A stretch of 64,000 nt of DNA from Garcia nutans (taxonomy: Eukaryota; Streptophyta; Magnoliopsida; Malpighiales; Euphorbiaceae). The translations under genes were made by a program, and so were the position numbers. Shown here piece by piece: positions 35,707 to 48,317 of this stretch. The notes under the pieces were generated by a model, which made no database searches, was not told the DNA's origin, and worked only from the letters and a program-made list of their open reading frames with translations. Within the stretch, counting starts at the first letter, position 1. Every line of letters begins with the position of its first letter. The DNA lies in the NCBI GenBank assembly GCA_947685225.1, contig CANTUV010000051.1, positions 3,720,001 to 3,784,000 of the forward strand, read 5' to 3'.

Positions 35707-38700
35707 GAAATTAAAGAGTGATCATTCAAGAGATTTCCCATTAATCATTCCAATGTGTTATTTTATGAAGTTAAATTTTCTTCATTTAAGGGTTTCATAA
35801 AGATATCGGCAAGTTGATTTTAGGTGTCAATAAATTTCAAAACTATATTATTGTTTTAAACATTATCTCTTAAAAAGTGATGTTTAATGTCTATATATTT
35901 TGACCTAGAATGTTGAATGGGGTTCTTGGATAAGTTAATTGCACTTGTATTATCATATTTAATAGGAATATGATCAAACATTTTTTCATAATTAAGCAAT
36001 TATCGTTTTATCCAAAGAACTTATGTGCAACAAAAACATGTAGCAACATATTAGGCTTTCACGGTAGAAAAGCAGCTGACACTTGTTTCTTGCTAAACCA
36101 TGAAACTAGGCATTCACCAAAAAATGGCATGCTCCGGTGTTGCTTTTTTCTATCTAATAGGCTATCGGCAAAATCAACATCTGAAAAATCTAAGATGTCA
36201 AATAATGTATTTCTAGGCTGCCATAGACCTAAATGTAATATTTCACTTAGATATTTTAGGATTCTTTTAGTAGCATTTAAATGTGATTCTCTAGGGCATG
36301 ATTGAAATCTAGCACATAAATATACACTATACATTATATCGAGTCTTAAAGTGGTTAAGTAAAGAAGTGATCCGATAATACCTTGATATTTCTTCTCATC
36401 AACTTTCTTACCACTTTCATCTTTGTCTAACTTCAAGGATGTGCTCATTGGAGTTTTGCTAGCTTTGCAACCATCCATGCCAACTTCTTGAGAAGTTCCA
36501 TTGTGCACTTGGATTGGTTGATGAAGATGTCATCCTTGCATTGTTTGACTTGTAAACCAAGGAAGATTTAAAGTTCACCCATCATACTCATTTCAAATTT
36601 CCTAGTCATATAAGAAGCAAATTTTTTGTACAAAGATTCATTAGTAGCACTAAATATAATGTCATTAACATAAATTTATACAATCAAAATGTTATGTAAT
36701 TTTCTTTTGACGAATAATGTAGTGTCAAATTTACCTTTTGTAAAACTATTTTCCAATAAATATGTACTAAATATATCATACCAAGCCCTTGGAGTTTTGT
36801 TTTAGGCCATACAATGCCTTGGTTAACTTAAAGATATGATTTAAAAATTGATAATCTTAAAAATTGGGAGGTTGTTTAACATACACTTCTTCATTAATGA
36901 AACCATTTAAAAATATAGTTTTAACATTCATTTGAAAAAGTTTGAATTTTATGTGACATGCAAATACAAGTAAAATTCTGATAACTTCTAATATTGCCAT
37001 GAGAGCAAAAGTCTCATTATAATCAATGCTTTCCTCTTAGTTATAGCCTTTAACCACCAATCTGGCTTTGTTTCTAGTAATGAGACCATCTTCATCAAGT
37101 TTGTTCATATATACCCATTTATAATCAATAATTGGATGACGTTTAGTTATAGGGACAAGCTTTCACACTTTATTTCTCTCAAATTAGTTGTGTTCATCTT
37201 GCATGGCAATCACCCTAAATTCATCACTAAGAGTCTCCTCAATAGTCATTGACTAACTTTGAAAAACAAAAACATCATTAGAATCTAAATATTTAAGTTT
37301 GGATATAGTAAATACTTCCTTTGAAGTGTCACCAATGATGAGTTCTTTGGGATGATCCTTTTGATAATGTCATTCTTTGGGTAGTTCTTGAGTCTTATTT
37401 TATTCCATAATTTGTTCTTGCTCATTATTGTTCTTATTTTGATCATTATTTACCTCAAGATCTTCAAGTGTACCTACAACATCATCAAGAGTAATACATT
37501 TTCGATGATTAAGCTTTAATGATTCATCAAAGATAACATGCATTAATTCTTCAACAACTAGAGTTCTCCTATTAAACACTTTATATGCTTTACTAGAAGA
37601 TGAATACCTTAGGAATATGCCTTCATCCGATTGGATGAGAATTTTTCAAGATTATCCTTGGTGTTTAATATGAAGCATTTTTATCTAAATACTCTAAGAT
37701 ATGAGATTTTGGATTTTCTCTCATTTTATAGCTCATAGGAAGTTTCATTTATCAAGGGTCATTTGAACACATGATTTGCATATCACAAGTGGTGTTAACG
37801 GCTTTCGCCCAAAAGTAAGAAGGTAAATTATACTCATTGAGCATTGTTCTAGCCATTTTGACTAAGGTTCTATTTTTTCTTTCAGCCACACCATTTTGTT
37901 GTGTTCTACGAGCTGAAAAATTTGGTGAAATCCCAAATTCATTGCAAAATTCTTTAAAGCTTTCATTTTTAAATTCTTTGCCATGATCACTTCTAATAGT
38001 AGTGATTATATAACCTTTTTTCACTTTGAACTCTTTTTACAAAATTTTGAAATGATTAAAAGCTTCATTCTTTTGAGCTAAGAAATTAATTAATGTAAAC
38101 CTTGAGTAATTATCAACAAGCACAAATGCATACAATTTTTCTCCTAGACTAGTAACTCTATTAGGATCAAACAAATCTAAATGAATCAATTCTAAAGGTC
38201 TAGAAGTACTTGCTACATTCTTGGATTTGAAAGAGATTTTATGTTATTTTCCAAGTTGACATGGTTCACACACCTTATCTTTGCGAAATCTTATTTTAGA
38301 AAGACCATTCACAAGTTCTTCTTTGCATAAGTATTGGAATTGGTCCATATTTGCATGTCTCAATTTTCTATGCCAAAGCCAAACATCAATGCTAATAGTC
38401 ACTAAACATTCAAAAGCATTATTAGTGCATAGGTCAATTTTGTAAGTGTTTCCAATTATACTTCCATTGAATGCAAGATCACCACTAGAAGAAGTAATTT
38501 TGCATCCTTTAGAATTAAAATTTACATTATATCCCTTGTCACATAATTGACTAACACTTAGCAAGTTATGTTTCAAACCATCAACCAACCATACATCATC
38601 AATTATGTTCTTACCAAGAATACCAATAGAACCAATGCTCAAGAATACCAATAGAACCAATGCCTATAATTTTTTCTTTAGCATTATTTTCAAAAGTCAT

Positions 38701-40496
38701 ATTACCTCCTTGCTTAGAGTTGTGAAAAGTTTAACATTACTAGTCATGTGCCTTAAACATCCATTATCTATAAGCCAAACACTTTCATTGATAGTAGACT
38801 TTACGCAAACCTACAAAATAATAAATTTACTTTCTTTTAGGTACCCAAATGTACTTAGGTCCTTGGTGGTTAGTGATGGAAAGATCCTCTAATTTAAGAT
38901 GAACCTTCCTAATGTAGCAATATATACTTTTATGACCAAATTTCATGCAATATTGGTATTGATATAAGGTTTAATGATTTTGCATCCTTTTTCTATTGAA
39001 TTTTGAAGAATTATATTGATAACCACAAGTGTGTATAGGATAGGATTGTTTATGTGCATACTTATGGTTGTATTCATGCTTGGTGTACATATATGCATAA
39101 TTTGCTCTTGAAGTTTTATTTCTTGTGCCTAGTGTGCCTTGAATAGTCTTTTTAGGACTTTTAGGCTTAGCATGTGTATTTATATTCTTTGCACTGTCAA
39201 CACTATAGGTTTGAGTTATAGAAGCTTTAATAAATGTTGGTGCATTGGATGAGGTAGTAGTAGATCCATTGAACCCTAAGCCATACTTGGATGAGGGTGA
39301 CCTTTGAATACTAGTCAATGTATCTAAGGCTTCCTTACCCTTATGAAACTTAAAGATAGAGTTCTTTAATTCATTTATTTCTTCTTTTAAAATGTCATTT
39401 TCTTTAAAAAATTTCCCTAGGCTTAATGAATTTTTAGACCTTTTATAAATAGATTTTGATAATTGTTCATTTAATGTCTTTAATTCTAATGCATAATTTT
39501 TTAAAGAGATAAAATCTTTTTCTAGCTTAGAATATTTTTCTTTATAAAACTTCATTTGGGAAAAATATTTTTGGACTCTCAAGTTTATATGCTCAACTAA
39601 ATCATTATCATTCAAAAGCATTATCAACATCATCACAATGTGCATTAAGATTTAATGATTGAGTATTTACCTCATTGGTGTGATCATCATCCCCAAAAGC
39701 CATAAGACATAAATTTACAATTCCCTTCTCCTCCTCCTCTTCTTCTTCACTTGAGGTCTCATCTTTCTTAGTGACTCTGAGAGTAATTGCTTTCCTCTTA
39801 TCCTTCTAACCTTTGTCATCATCTTTCTCGGTGTGTAATTCAAAGGTAAGGAGTTTTCCAACTAGCTCATTAGTACTTAATGTGCTAAGATCACAAGCTT
39901 CTTCAATTGAGAAAACTTTTAATTCAAATTTTTTTCTTAGCTCTAAGTGCCCTCAATATTTTGCTATTGACATCTCCTTAATCATAGAATTTTTCATATT
40001 TTCTTAAGTTGTTGACAATAACAAGTAACCGATTTGTCATTTCGGTGACATTTTCGTTGGGCTTCATCTTTAATAGTTCATGCTCATATACAAGCATTTG
40101 GGTCTTGGTAAATCTCACTTGGGTGATGCCCTCATGATAATTCTCAAGAGTTTTTCCAGATGTTACGTACACATATAATATTTTGGACTCTTTCACCTTC
40201 TTCCCTTGATAAGGAGTTCACCAAGATGGAGGCTGCCCTATTGTTCTTGTAAAAAGCTTTTTCTTGAGCATCGATCCACTTTTCTCTAGGAAAAGGCACT
40301 TGAACACCTTCAACTTCATGAGTAGGAGATTTCTACTCTTTTTTCATATATTTTCAAAGCTCAACTCCCTCACTACCAAGGAACAGGTACATCTTATGTT
40401 TCCAATAAGAGTAATTCATTCCATCAAAGTAAGGTTTAGGGTGGGGATTGAGATTCCATGTGAAGAAGATGTTGAAGTGTTGGAAGTGATTACCAT
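35707..40496 (-). pseudogene. Copia gag-pol polyprotein, degenerate
   Basis: The likely start is the ATG at 40496, within CCACCATGG. Gag traces are YFDGMNYSYWKHKM, REKWIDAQEKAFYKNN and MLVYEHELLKMKPNENVTEM (39978-40196), then an acidic run and a coiled-coil-like part (38971-39645). The zinc knuckle (near 38935) reads Y-QYCMKFGHKSIYC with its first Cys changed to Tyr. The protease has IDNGCLRHMT in place of D-S/T-G. Integrase shows WHRKLRHANMDQF, CEPCQLGK (38244-38660), RSDHGKEF and NGVAERKNRT (37752-38024). RT carries YVND instead of YVDD (36661-36672). RNase H runs through KTPMSTSLKLD and ends with LADIFMKPLNEENLTS. Stops and frameshifts occur in every domain. Confidence 0.87.
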
Positions 40497-40537
40497 GGTG
40501 GATCAAATTTTACAATTAAACTTTTTGAAATTTTGAA

Positions 40538-40549
40538 GCTCTGATACTA
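40538..40549 (-). other. Primer-binding site of the copia element
   Basis: Minus strand TAGTATCAGAGC, one mismatch from the initiator tRNA-Met complement TGGTATCAGAGC, two bases inside the LTR end GGGAAAACA. Confidence 0.8.
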
Positions 40550-40551
40550 AT

Positions 40552-41818
40552 TGTTTTCCCAAGAAAGCAACTAAGAGGGATGGTGAATTAGTTGATTTGA
40601 AGAGTTAATGTCAAATTGAAAATTAAAACAAAATCAAAGCAAGAGTAGAAGTAGAGAAGAAAAAAACATACACAAGGAGTTTATAGTGGTTCAGTTTACC
40701 TCAATCCTACATCCACTTCCTTAACAACTTATTAAGGTTCCACTATTCTTTGAGTTTTTACTAGCTTAACTCTAACTTAGTATTTTCACAAGCTCACACC
40801 AAACTTATATAAGGTTTGAGTATCTTCCTCATGATTCCAACAAGAGTTTTCCTAGGCTCACTCTGAAACCTAAGTGTTTCCATGATCACACTCAAACTTA
40901 TAATGTTGTTTAATGCTCACACCTAACACTTAAAGTAATACAATTAGAAATATTGATGCAAAGAAATGAAAGTTATTATGCTTGGCTTTTACAATCACAA
41001 TTGCCCTAAAATGAGAGGTTTCTTTAAGCATTATAGCCATTTGCTCTCTAACTAGCCGTTTGAGGTTGTTCCCACATATTTGATTCTTGTTTTCCACTTA
41101 AGTTGTGTCTGGGACACTTTATACGGTCGCCATGAATCTTATGCGGTCGCACAATTTAATTTTCTCCAATGGCTATTTTCAATGGTAAGTTTTGAGTGCC
41201 CAACAGGATCTTGTTTGTCCATCCTGTTATGTCTTGCGGTCACCTAAATACATTGTACAGTCGCACGACACAATGTTATCATTAAATTTGAAACTCTTCT
41301 TCCAAGTGTCCAATTGTCATTGCTCCAGTATGATTGGCGTTGGAATTCAAATTATCTGATTTTGTGCGGTCGCACAATTTCATTTTCTCATCGTACAATA
41401 TCACCGCTATCTTTACTGTGACTTGGTGGAAGTTTTGGCTCTTGATGGTGTGGTCGTATGAGGTGTTGGGAGGTCGCACAAGGTTCTGTGCATCAATGCT
41501 TAACTACACACTCTAACCGCTAATGCTTATGTGAGTTTTGAGTTTTCGTCCATGATTTTGTGCGGTCACTCGGTTATATGGAGCGGTCATAAAATTGGCT
41601 TATGGTCTATTTTGGCCACACCAAATACTGTGATACCTTCTGGATTCCTTTTGTGTTTTTAAGGTGTTTCTTCCCTCAATATTTGTATGGTCGCACCTTG
41701 TGTAGGGCGGTCGCACGAGACCTATTGAGTTTATTACCTACAAAACAAACTTGCTTAAAATAATCAGTATTCATCAATTTGATTGTCAATGATCAAATTA
41801 GAGTTTAAGTGTTCAACA
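40552..41818 (-). repeat. 5' LTR of the copia element (1267 bp)
   Basis: Minus strand TGTTGAACAC at 41818 to GGGAAAACA at 40552. It aligns with the truncated 3' LTR. It carries about eleven copies of a TGCGGTCGCACAA-like motif between 41124 and 41719 (see findings). Confidence 0.87.
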
Positions 41819-42680
41819 TAAATAATATACACCTATTATATAAACATAATATTCAAAAAATTTCAATTGTTTTATCAAATATAAAATAGTTGAAAGTTAC
41901 AATACTATAATATATTTAATGTAAAACTATACATGGTATGCAGACTAGTGGAAATGAATACTAAATAGAAACCTATGCTTTCTTATACTTATCAATGCTC
42001 TTTCTATTTATAGCCCTATCACCTATGCGATAAAATTTAATCGTACTAAGTTATACAGTTTAGTGATATTTACTTTGAAAATAAATAATTAAATAAATAA
42101 ATAAACAATCTCAATTCATATCAATTTAAGTATAACACCTTTCATAAATAAAAGAAAAATTTATATTTTAATCAATTTCATATTTTCAACATTTCATATA
42201 TCAACATACTTAAATCATGCTCATACACAATTGTCCAAAATTGAGTATGCCCATCATGACCTGTTGGTCTTGAGACCGAAGATAAAACATCGCGATACCA
42301 GAGTATCTCGCCTAAAAGCGTATAAATATTATATCACAAGTCTCCTCGATACTATAGTATCTCAACACAGTAGTATCGCGATACCATAGTATCTCGCCAG
42401 CAGACGTATATATAATAATCACATCATAACGCATCCATAATCATCGGTATGTCATCTCGACAGCACTAAACTCAATATTACAAATCAAAAACATGTATAG
42501 GGCATTAAAACACAATAATATTTTCATCAATTTCCATATATATATATATAATTTCCATAATATTTTCATCAAATTTTCAAAATTCATCTCAAATCATCAT
42601 TTCCATAATTTTTCATAATTCATCTAAAATCACATAATCAATATATGTATATATATATATATATATATAATTTCCATAAT
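41819..42680 (-). repeat. Second gypsy LTR, left part
   Basis: Aligns with 28925-29815 of the other gypsy LTR, starting about 440 bp inside the LTR. The island at 42280-42400 contains the perfect 12-bp palindrome GTATCGCGATAC (42373-42384). It ends with ataat (42676-42680), the target duplication of the inserted solo LTR. Confidence 0.82.
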
Positions 42681-45600
42681 TGTAGAATCCCCTCACAGTC
42701 CTGTCAAAGAACCATCAGAAAATACTACTCAATGCCTATCAACCTTATATCCAATATTAAATAAACATTAAAATAATAAGCTAAAAATTCGACAGAGTTT
42801 CCTCTGTAATTTTTTCTGGCAAAATCTTCTTCTATCCAATACAATCTACAGAAAAAATACTTCTAATCTCCTCACATTCAACCTAAACTCCAATTACACC
42901 AACTCAACAATATTCATTCACAAGTTAATATGTTTATGCAATACTTTCATCGGCCTGTATACATATGAAATATTCTCCAAAACTACTATCATTTGCTAAA
43001 AGTTTATAACACTTACTACATTTACAAAATAACAAATTACTAGCTTATCCATAATTATACAACTATCATTTAAATAAAAACTACTATGTGAACAATAAAT
43101 ATATATAAACATATACAAAGTCTTCAAAATTACACATTTTGATTTGCAGTTGATCTTGGACACTTTAAGATCCTACTGTGCTGAATTTACTTGTCTATCT
43201 AATCTGCTAGTCAGAAAAATCTAACATTCTAAGTAATTACTTTAGTGGTGCTTGTATATTCATAATTTGCCAACTTTTACAGCATAAAATGATAAATGAA
43301 AATAACTTGTAACTTCAAAAGATTAATAAGTAATTAAATAATTAAGTCACTTAACTATTTAAATTCAAATTATTTATTTTAATGAGAAGAAGTTGAAAAT
43401 TTAACTTAATTTTAAAGGAAATAAATACTTTGTAGTTAATTGCTAAAACTTTCATTAATAAGATAAGAATTCCATTTCACATTCACTTTTTTTTACACAA
43501 TCCTTATAAATACTTGCATTGAATATTACCCTTTTTAATAAATTGCATTTATTTTTTCCCTCATATATTGATTTTAAAATCCTAGATTAAGATAAAGGGT
43601 TTATTATTGGCAAATTAATGCCCACATTTTGAGAATAAATATGGCCAAAGGCCATTGATGGCATGAATGCCTAATGACGCATAGTTTCTATTGATGGTAC
43701 AAAGTGTCCACTAACACTGTAGACGTCCACCCTTTGGCTAGTCATTCAATCCGATACTAGATTTTTCACCAATATCTTTGGGCATTTTTAATTATTTTTC
43801 TCATTCCAATTAATTTTTTCAATTATGTTAATATAGTTAAAAACTTTACTTTAAAGCAAATCATTCTTTGTTTCCTTTTAAAATTAACTTCACACTTAGA
43901 ATATCATTTTTTTTTATTAAAACACTTCTTTGAAGTACCATTTTTTTTTTTATCATTCAATAGTTTTGTAACCTTTGACTATACTTTTGAGGAAATTCAT
44001 CTTTAATTTAAACTAAACATATTTTGTTTAAACATAATCATCAAATAAGCTACCAACAATTACTTTTCTTCTAAAACCCTAAATTTTTCCAAAGCCCTAA
44101 ATTAAATATTTAATGATTCAAAAGTAGTTTTAAGCATAGTTTTATGTTGAAAGATATAAACCCTAAACCCTAGTTTTAAACATAGTTTTAAATTGAAAGC
44201 TATGCAAACACACTTATTATCACTCATAAATGAATCCATAATCAATTCTTCTCTTTAAGAGTTCCATACTCAATTTTTGCACAAATATTTCAATTAATCA
44301 ACTCTTTCACAAATAACTCAATTAACAAAGATTAACCAACTTCTAATAGCACTTAAAATCAAAAGAAAATCAAATAATAACAAATTATAAAATATACAAG
44401 CACATACCTTTATTAAAGTGGCTATTCCTTCCTCTTTTATCTTTTCCCTTAATTTTATACATGTGAGCGGGGATTTTTGCCCCCAGTCCCATATGGAATA
44501 ACTCTTGCTATTTTGGCATTGTTAGGCTCAGGGTTTTAGAGAACAAAAGCCTAAACCTAGAGAAAATGGAGTCACCACCGGAATAGGCCGAAAAAAAAAA
44601 GAAAAGGCTGAATAACTTGATTCCTAAGAAATCTTCAATCTCCTAATGGGTTCGGAAAGTTGGGTATGCATGGAAAATGTGAGAATGACCTAACACCCCA
44701 TAACGTCCTGTTCATAGGAACCGACCTTCTTTTCAGATCTAAATATTATTAAATTTTTAAATATTATAATATTATCCATACTACATGCAATGAAAAGAAA
44801 TAAATATTCATCATATTATTAAACTAAAACAAATAAAATAGGCATCATCCAAGGATGAAAACATGTCTTTACAATGTTCAAATTTCCTTACAATTAAATA
44901 AAATAGGACACCCACCAAAAGGTAAAAACGTGTCCTTTATAATTATCCCAAAATTCATAAAATTAATTAAATTACATAAGCAAAATAAATAAGGCTTCTA
45001 CAAGTGGAACCTTTTACATCCTTAAAAATACAACCAAAAAATAAATATAGTTCAATCGTTCATAATAAAATATATATTCCAAGCGTAAAGTTTAATCATC
45101 ACAATAATAATAATAAATTAGAGTTTAATACAAGAAAATTAAGGTTAATCAAAAAGAATTATAATCTATCAATAAATATTGACCCCATTGATAAGGGATC
45201 GCGAATGACGATCCTGCTATGGGAAGTACCTCTTGCGGGGGATCGGAGGCAGCGCCCCCGAAAAGTAGACGGTTTACATGATATGATTTTGTTGGAGAAT
45301 TTAGAATTTCTATCTAAATTAGGATCTTATATTTATATAAATTAGGATTTTTCTTAAACTAGAGTTTTAATATATGATTTAGGGTTTCTTAGTACAAATT
45401 AGGGGTTTTTAGAGTCTTGGCATAATAAAATAGGGTTTCTTGATTAGGGTATTGGTTTTACAGAATTGGGATTAGGGTTAAGGCTTGGTAGATTTAGGAT
45501 CAAGATTTGGATTTATGGGATCAGGGTTTTAGATCTTTAGGATGCAAACTAAGGTTTCTATGATCAAAACATGCACGCGTATGGTTTAACTGCATAAATT

Positions 45601-46040
45601 AAACATGTAAACTAATGTTAACTAATAGACCAGGGCTTTACATGTATAAAATTAGGTTTTAAACAAAGTAAATTATGTAATAGAGATCCAAACTACATTG
45701 AACTCAAATCATTACCTACTGGATGAACTTAAACTATAAACAATCAATTTCAATTAACTTTTTCTAGATCATGTTATGGAATGAGGACATCATATAATGT
45801 TAAAACAGATCAAATTTAGGAATTCAAACCTGTATTCATTGGTTCCACCCAATGTGATACATTGAACCAAGCTAGTGTCTTTGAAAGCTTGGATCAATGA
45901 AAGTATTGGTTGGTGCCTTTTGTTATTTCTTTATCTCTGTATGTATTGTTTCTTGTGTTGCTAGTTGCTAGTTGCCAAAAGCTATTTGCTAATTGCTAAT
46001 TGCCCTCTGTTGCTCTCTCTTGCTCTTTGCCTTTAATTGT

Positions 46041-46050
46041 CTATTTATAT
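46041..46050 (-). promoter_or_regulatory. TATA box of the R-family LTR
   Basis: ATATAAATAG on the minus strand, about 620 bp from the LTR start. It is followed by a CT/GA-rich leader-like stretch. Confidence 0.6.
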
Positions 46051-46159
46051 GCCAATCAAAGCTTAATCCTCAAACCCTAATCTATAAACCGAGGGTTATT
46101 CGAAGTTTAATTTGATTAGAAAATTAAAATGGTTGACCAAACTCTTTCTGAATTAGGGT

Positions 46160-46340
46160 TCATGTCAACTTAAGTGCCCACGTCGACATGGACCCAACTC
46201 ATGTTGACTTGGTGTGTCCAAGTCAACATGAGTCATTGCTGATGTCGACTTGGAGTGTGTAAGTCGACATGAGCTAAGCTCATGTCGATTTGGATGTCCA
46301 AGTCAACATGAGCATTAAGCTCATGTTAACTTGGACCCAT
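46160..46340. repeat. Cluster of alternating inverted repeats (hairpin array) in the LTR U3 region
   Basis: The motif CTCATGTCGACTTGGA and its complement alternate five to six times. ACTCATGTTGACTTGG (46197-46212) pairs perfectly over 16 bp with 46218-46233 across a 5-base loop. ATGTCGACTT (46242-46251) pairs perfectly with 46261-46270. The 17-mer at 46278-46294 pairs with 46297-46313 with two mismatches and a 2-base loop. Confidence 0.88.
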
Positions 46341-46767
46341 CCAACTTAAACTGAACCCTAATTTCCATTGTTTTCGGCCCTAAACCCTTCCCAAATTAAA
46401 TTCGGGCTTTTATGAATTGGATTAGTTTAATTTTAAGCTTTTAAATTAATTTTAGGCTCTTTAAAATTATAACGGGCTAGAGTTGGTTTGGGCTTTTAAA
46501 ATTGACCGGATTAGATTTTAAAAAGGTAACTAACTTAATTTAGGCCTTTTAAAACTAGACCGATCTATTTAGAAGCTATAAACTAGGTTTAAGCTTTTAA
46601 AATCGGACCAAATTTAGCTTGACTTTCTTTAATTGAGATCGAATTAGCTTAGAGGCAAAATTAGGGGATCTACAATAACCTTAATCTTGGAAAATACTCA
46701 AAACTAATGAATTCCCATAAAAATTTTGAGTTATTACTAAAAAGCCTTAAGATTTTAAGTAAAGAAA

Positions 46768-46802
46768 TGAAGAAGAAGAAGAAGAAGAAGAAGAAGAAGA
46801 AG
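46768..46802 (+). repeat. (GAA)n microsatellite
   Basis: About eleven GAA units near the 5' side of the solo LTR. Shorter GAA tracts sit at comparable places in the LTRs at 30752-30770 and 52234-52260. Confidence 0.92.
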
Positions 46803-47241
46803 GAATAAAAGAAAATGGTGATGGTGGTGGAGTAAGGGTTAGTGAAGAAGAATAAGAAAAAGAAGATCAACTTAACTAATTTATATATTATTTAGGATTT
46901 TAATCTCATGTGGTATGTGTATCGTAATTTCAGTACACATATTTTCTTTAATTATTCCTTAATCTGACTTTTAGCTTCGTAAAATTATAAAAAGAATTTC
47001 TTTAATTATTTTAAAGCCGAATTATCCATATTTCATATCTTAGTTATGAGAGAATTTAATTCTAGGGCTCCAGGGGTATTTTTCAATTAAATCTATATCC
47101 AGATTTAATTTTTAACTTTTTAAGGCTTAATTAATCATATTTTTTTTTATTAATTTCAAATGTCCAACCACTTTCAACATTACACACAATCTAATATACA
47201 TATAATTTAGAAAATTATTATTTAAAATTTCAGACATTACT

Positions 47242-48119
47242 ATAATTCATTTAGCAAATAATTTAATTTTGAGATTCAAATTTAACATTTATATAATTAA
47301 ATAAACTTAATAGTCAAATAATTTTTGAAATACTTTAATCCATCTTATAAATTACAAAATTTCATAATGTGATAATTTTTAATTTAAATACTTTAATCCA
47401 TATTATAAATTTTAAAATTTCATAATGTGATAATTTTCAATTTAATTGATCAAATTAAACATCTTTTTTTATTTATATTAAAATTCATAAAATTATTTTT
47501 TTTGAATTTCACAAATAGTCAAGTAATAATTTAAAAATATTTATATCATAATTCATAAAATTTAATATAAACTTTACAAATATATTCAAGTAACAATTTA
47601 TAAATAAAACCAAATTAAGTTTATGCCAAAATTCCACCACTTGAATCAAATTGGACAAAATAGTCCTAAACCAACAAAAATTTAATATTTCAATTAAACA
47701 TATATTCATACTTAAAATACTTTAATTAACTCTTAATTACACTAATCCTAACCAAAATCTATTGAAAACTCTAAATCAGAAAATTCCATAAAACTTAACT
47801 TCTTGATTCAAAGTTAATTCAAACAATTAATCTCAAATTAAATATATATATATATATATTATATTCACTTCATAAACATCTTCTTTCTCAACATAAATAA
47901 ATTTTTTTTTCAAACTTTTAAATTTACATATTCTAAAAATTCTTGAAATCAAGCTTAATAAGAATATACTTATTTGAATCTTTAATTTTTTCTTCAAAAT
48001 CTACTTGAATCCTTTGCTTTTAGGTAGAAATTAAGTAAGGTTGAATTTTTTTTTCTTTTTTTTCAGGGCCTTGGGCAAGGACAGAAGAAGAAGAATAATT
48101 GGAAATTTCTTCTTCCTTT

Positions 48120-48168
<49 letters not shown>

Positions 48169-48272
48169 CTTTAAACCTCCGCCACTCCTTTTTCTTTCTT
48201 CTTTTCTTCTTTTATTATTATTACAACTACAACCACCACCACCACCACCACCACCACTACTACTACTACTAC

Positions 48273-48317
<45 letters not shown>

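Larger units (their letters stand above)
32236..41818 (-). mobile_element. Ty1/copia retrotransposon with a third ORF (minus strand)
   Basis: The minus-strand order is 5' LTR (40552-41818), primer-binding site, gag, protease, integrase, RT, RNase H (to ~35707), a spacer, an extra ORF (33746-35143), a purine tract and a truncated 3' LTR (32236-33381). An additional ORF between RNase H and the 3' LTR is known for SIRE/Maximus-type copia elements. The gag and integrase motifs also fit that group, but lineage is inference. The outer end of the 3' LTR is missing (about 120 bp), so no target duplication can be tested. The coding regions are broken throughout. Confidence 0.87.
44462..46674 (-). mobile_element. 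R-family solo LTR (2213 bp)
   Basis: Minus strand TGTAGATCCCC (46674) to CCGCTCACA (44462). It aligns with 1-1094 and 27275-28481. Flanks ataca (44457-44461) and ataac (46675-46679) are only a partial match. It contains a TATA box, a hairpin cluster in the part upstream of that box, and a small GC-rich inverted repeat (45236-45241 with 45255-45260). An open frame at 45004-45345 on the other strand is not shared by the other copies and is not taken as a gene. Confidence 0.75.
42681..47241 (-). mobile_element. Solo gypsy-type LTR inserted in the gypsy LTR (split by an R-family LTR)
   Basis: The LTR match breaks at 42680 and resumes at 47242, with ataat duplicated exactly (42676-42680 and 47242-47246). 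The insert begins TGTAGAATCC and ends GACATTACT; on the minus strand this is (T/A)GTAATGTC to GGATTCTACA, an LTR-like end pair with one mutated base. Without the R-family insertion it is 2.35 kb with no coding content. A (GAA)n tract near its 5' side (46768-46802) resembles the other gypsy LTRs here. It is best read as a solo LTR left by recombination of a full element. Confidence 0.72.

Noticed and set aside
38605..38892. 95-codon plus-strand frame (and others at 35970-36305, 40264-40536)
   Set aside because: They are antisense shadows of the minus-strand copia gag-pol.
44158..44173. aaaccctaaaccctag, resembling plant telomere repeats
   Set aside because: Only two units, in a solo LTR; too short to be an interstitial telomere.
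45004..45345. 113-codon open frame
   Set aside because: It is antisense within an R-family LTR, not shared with the other copies, and has low-complexity Asn/Lys composition.
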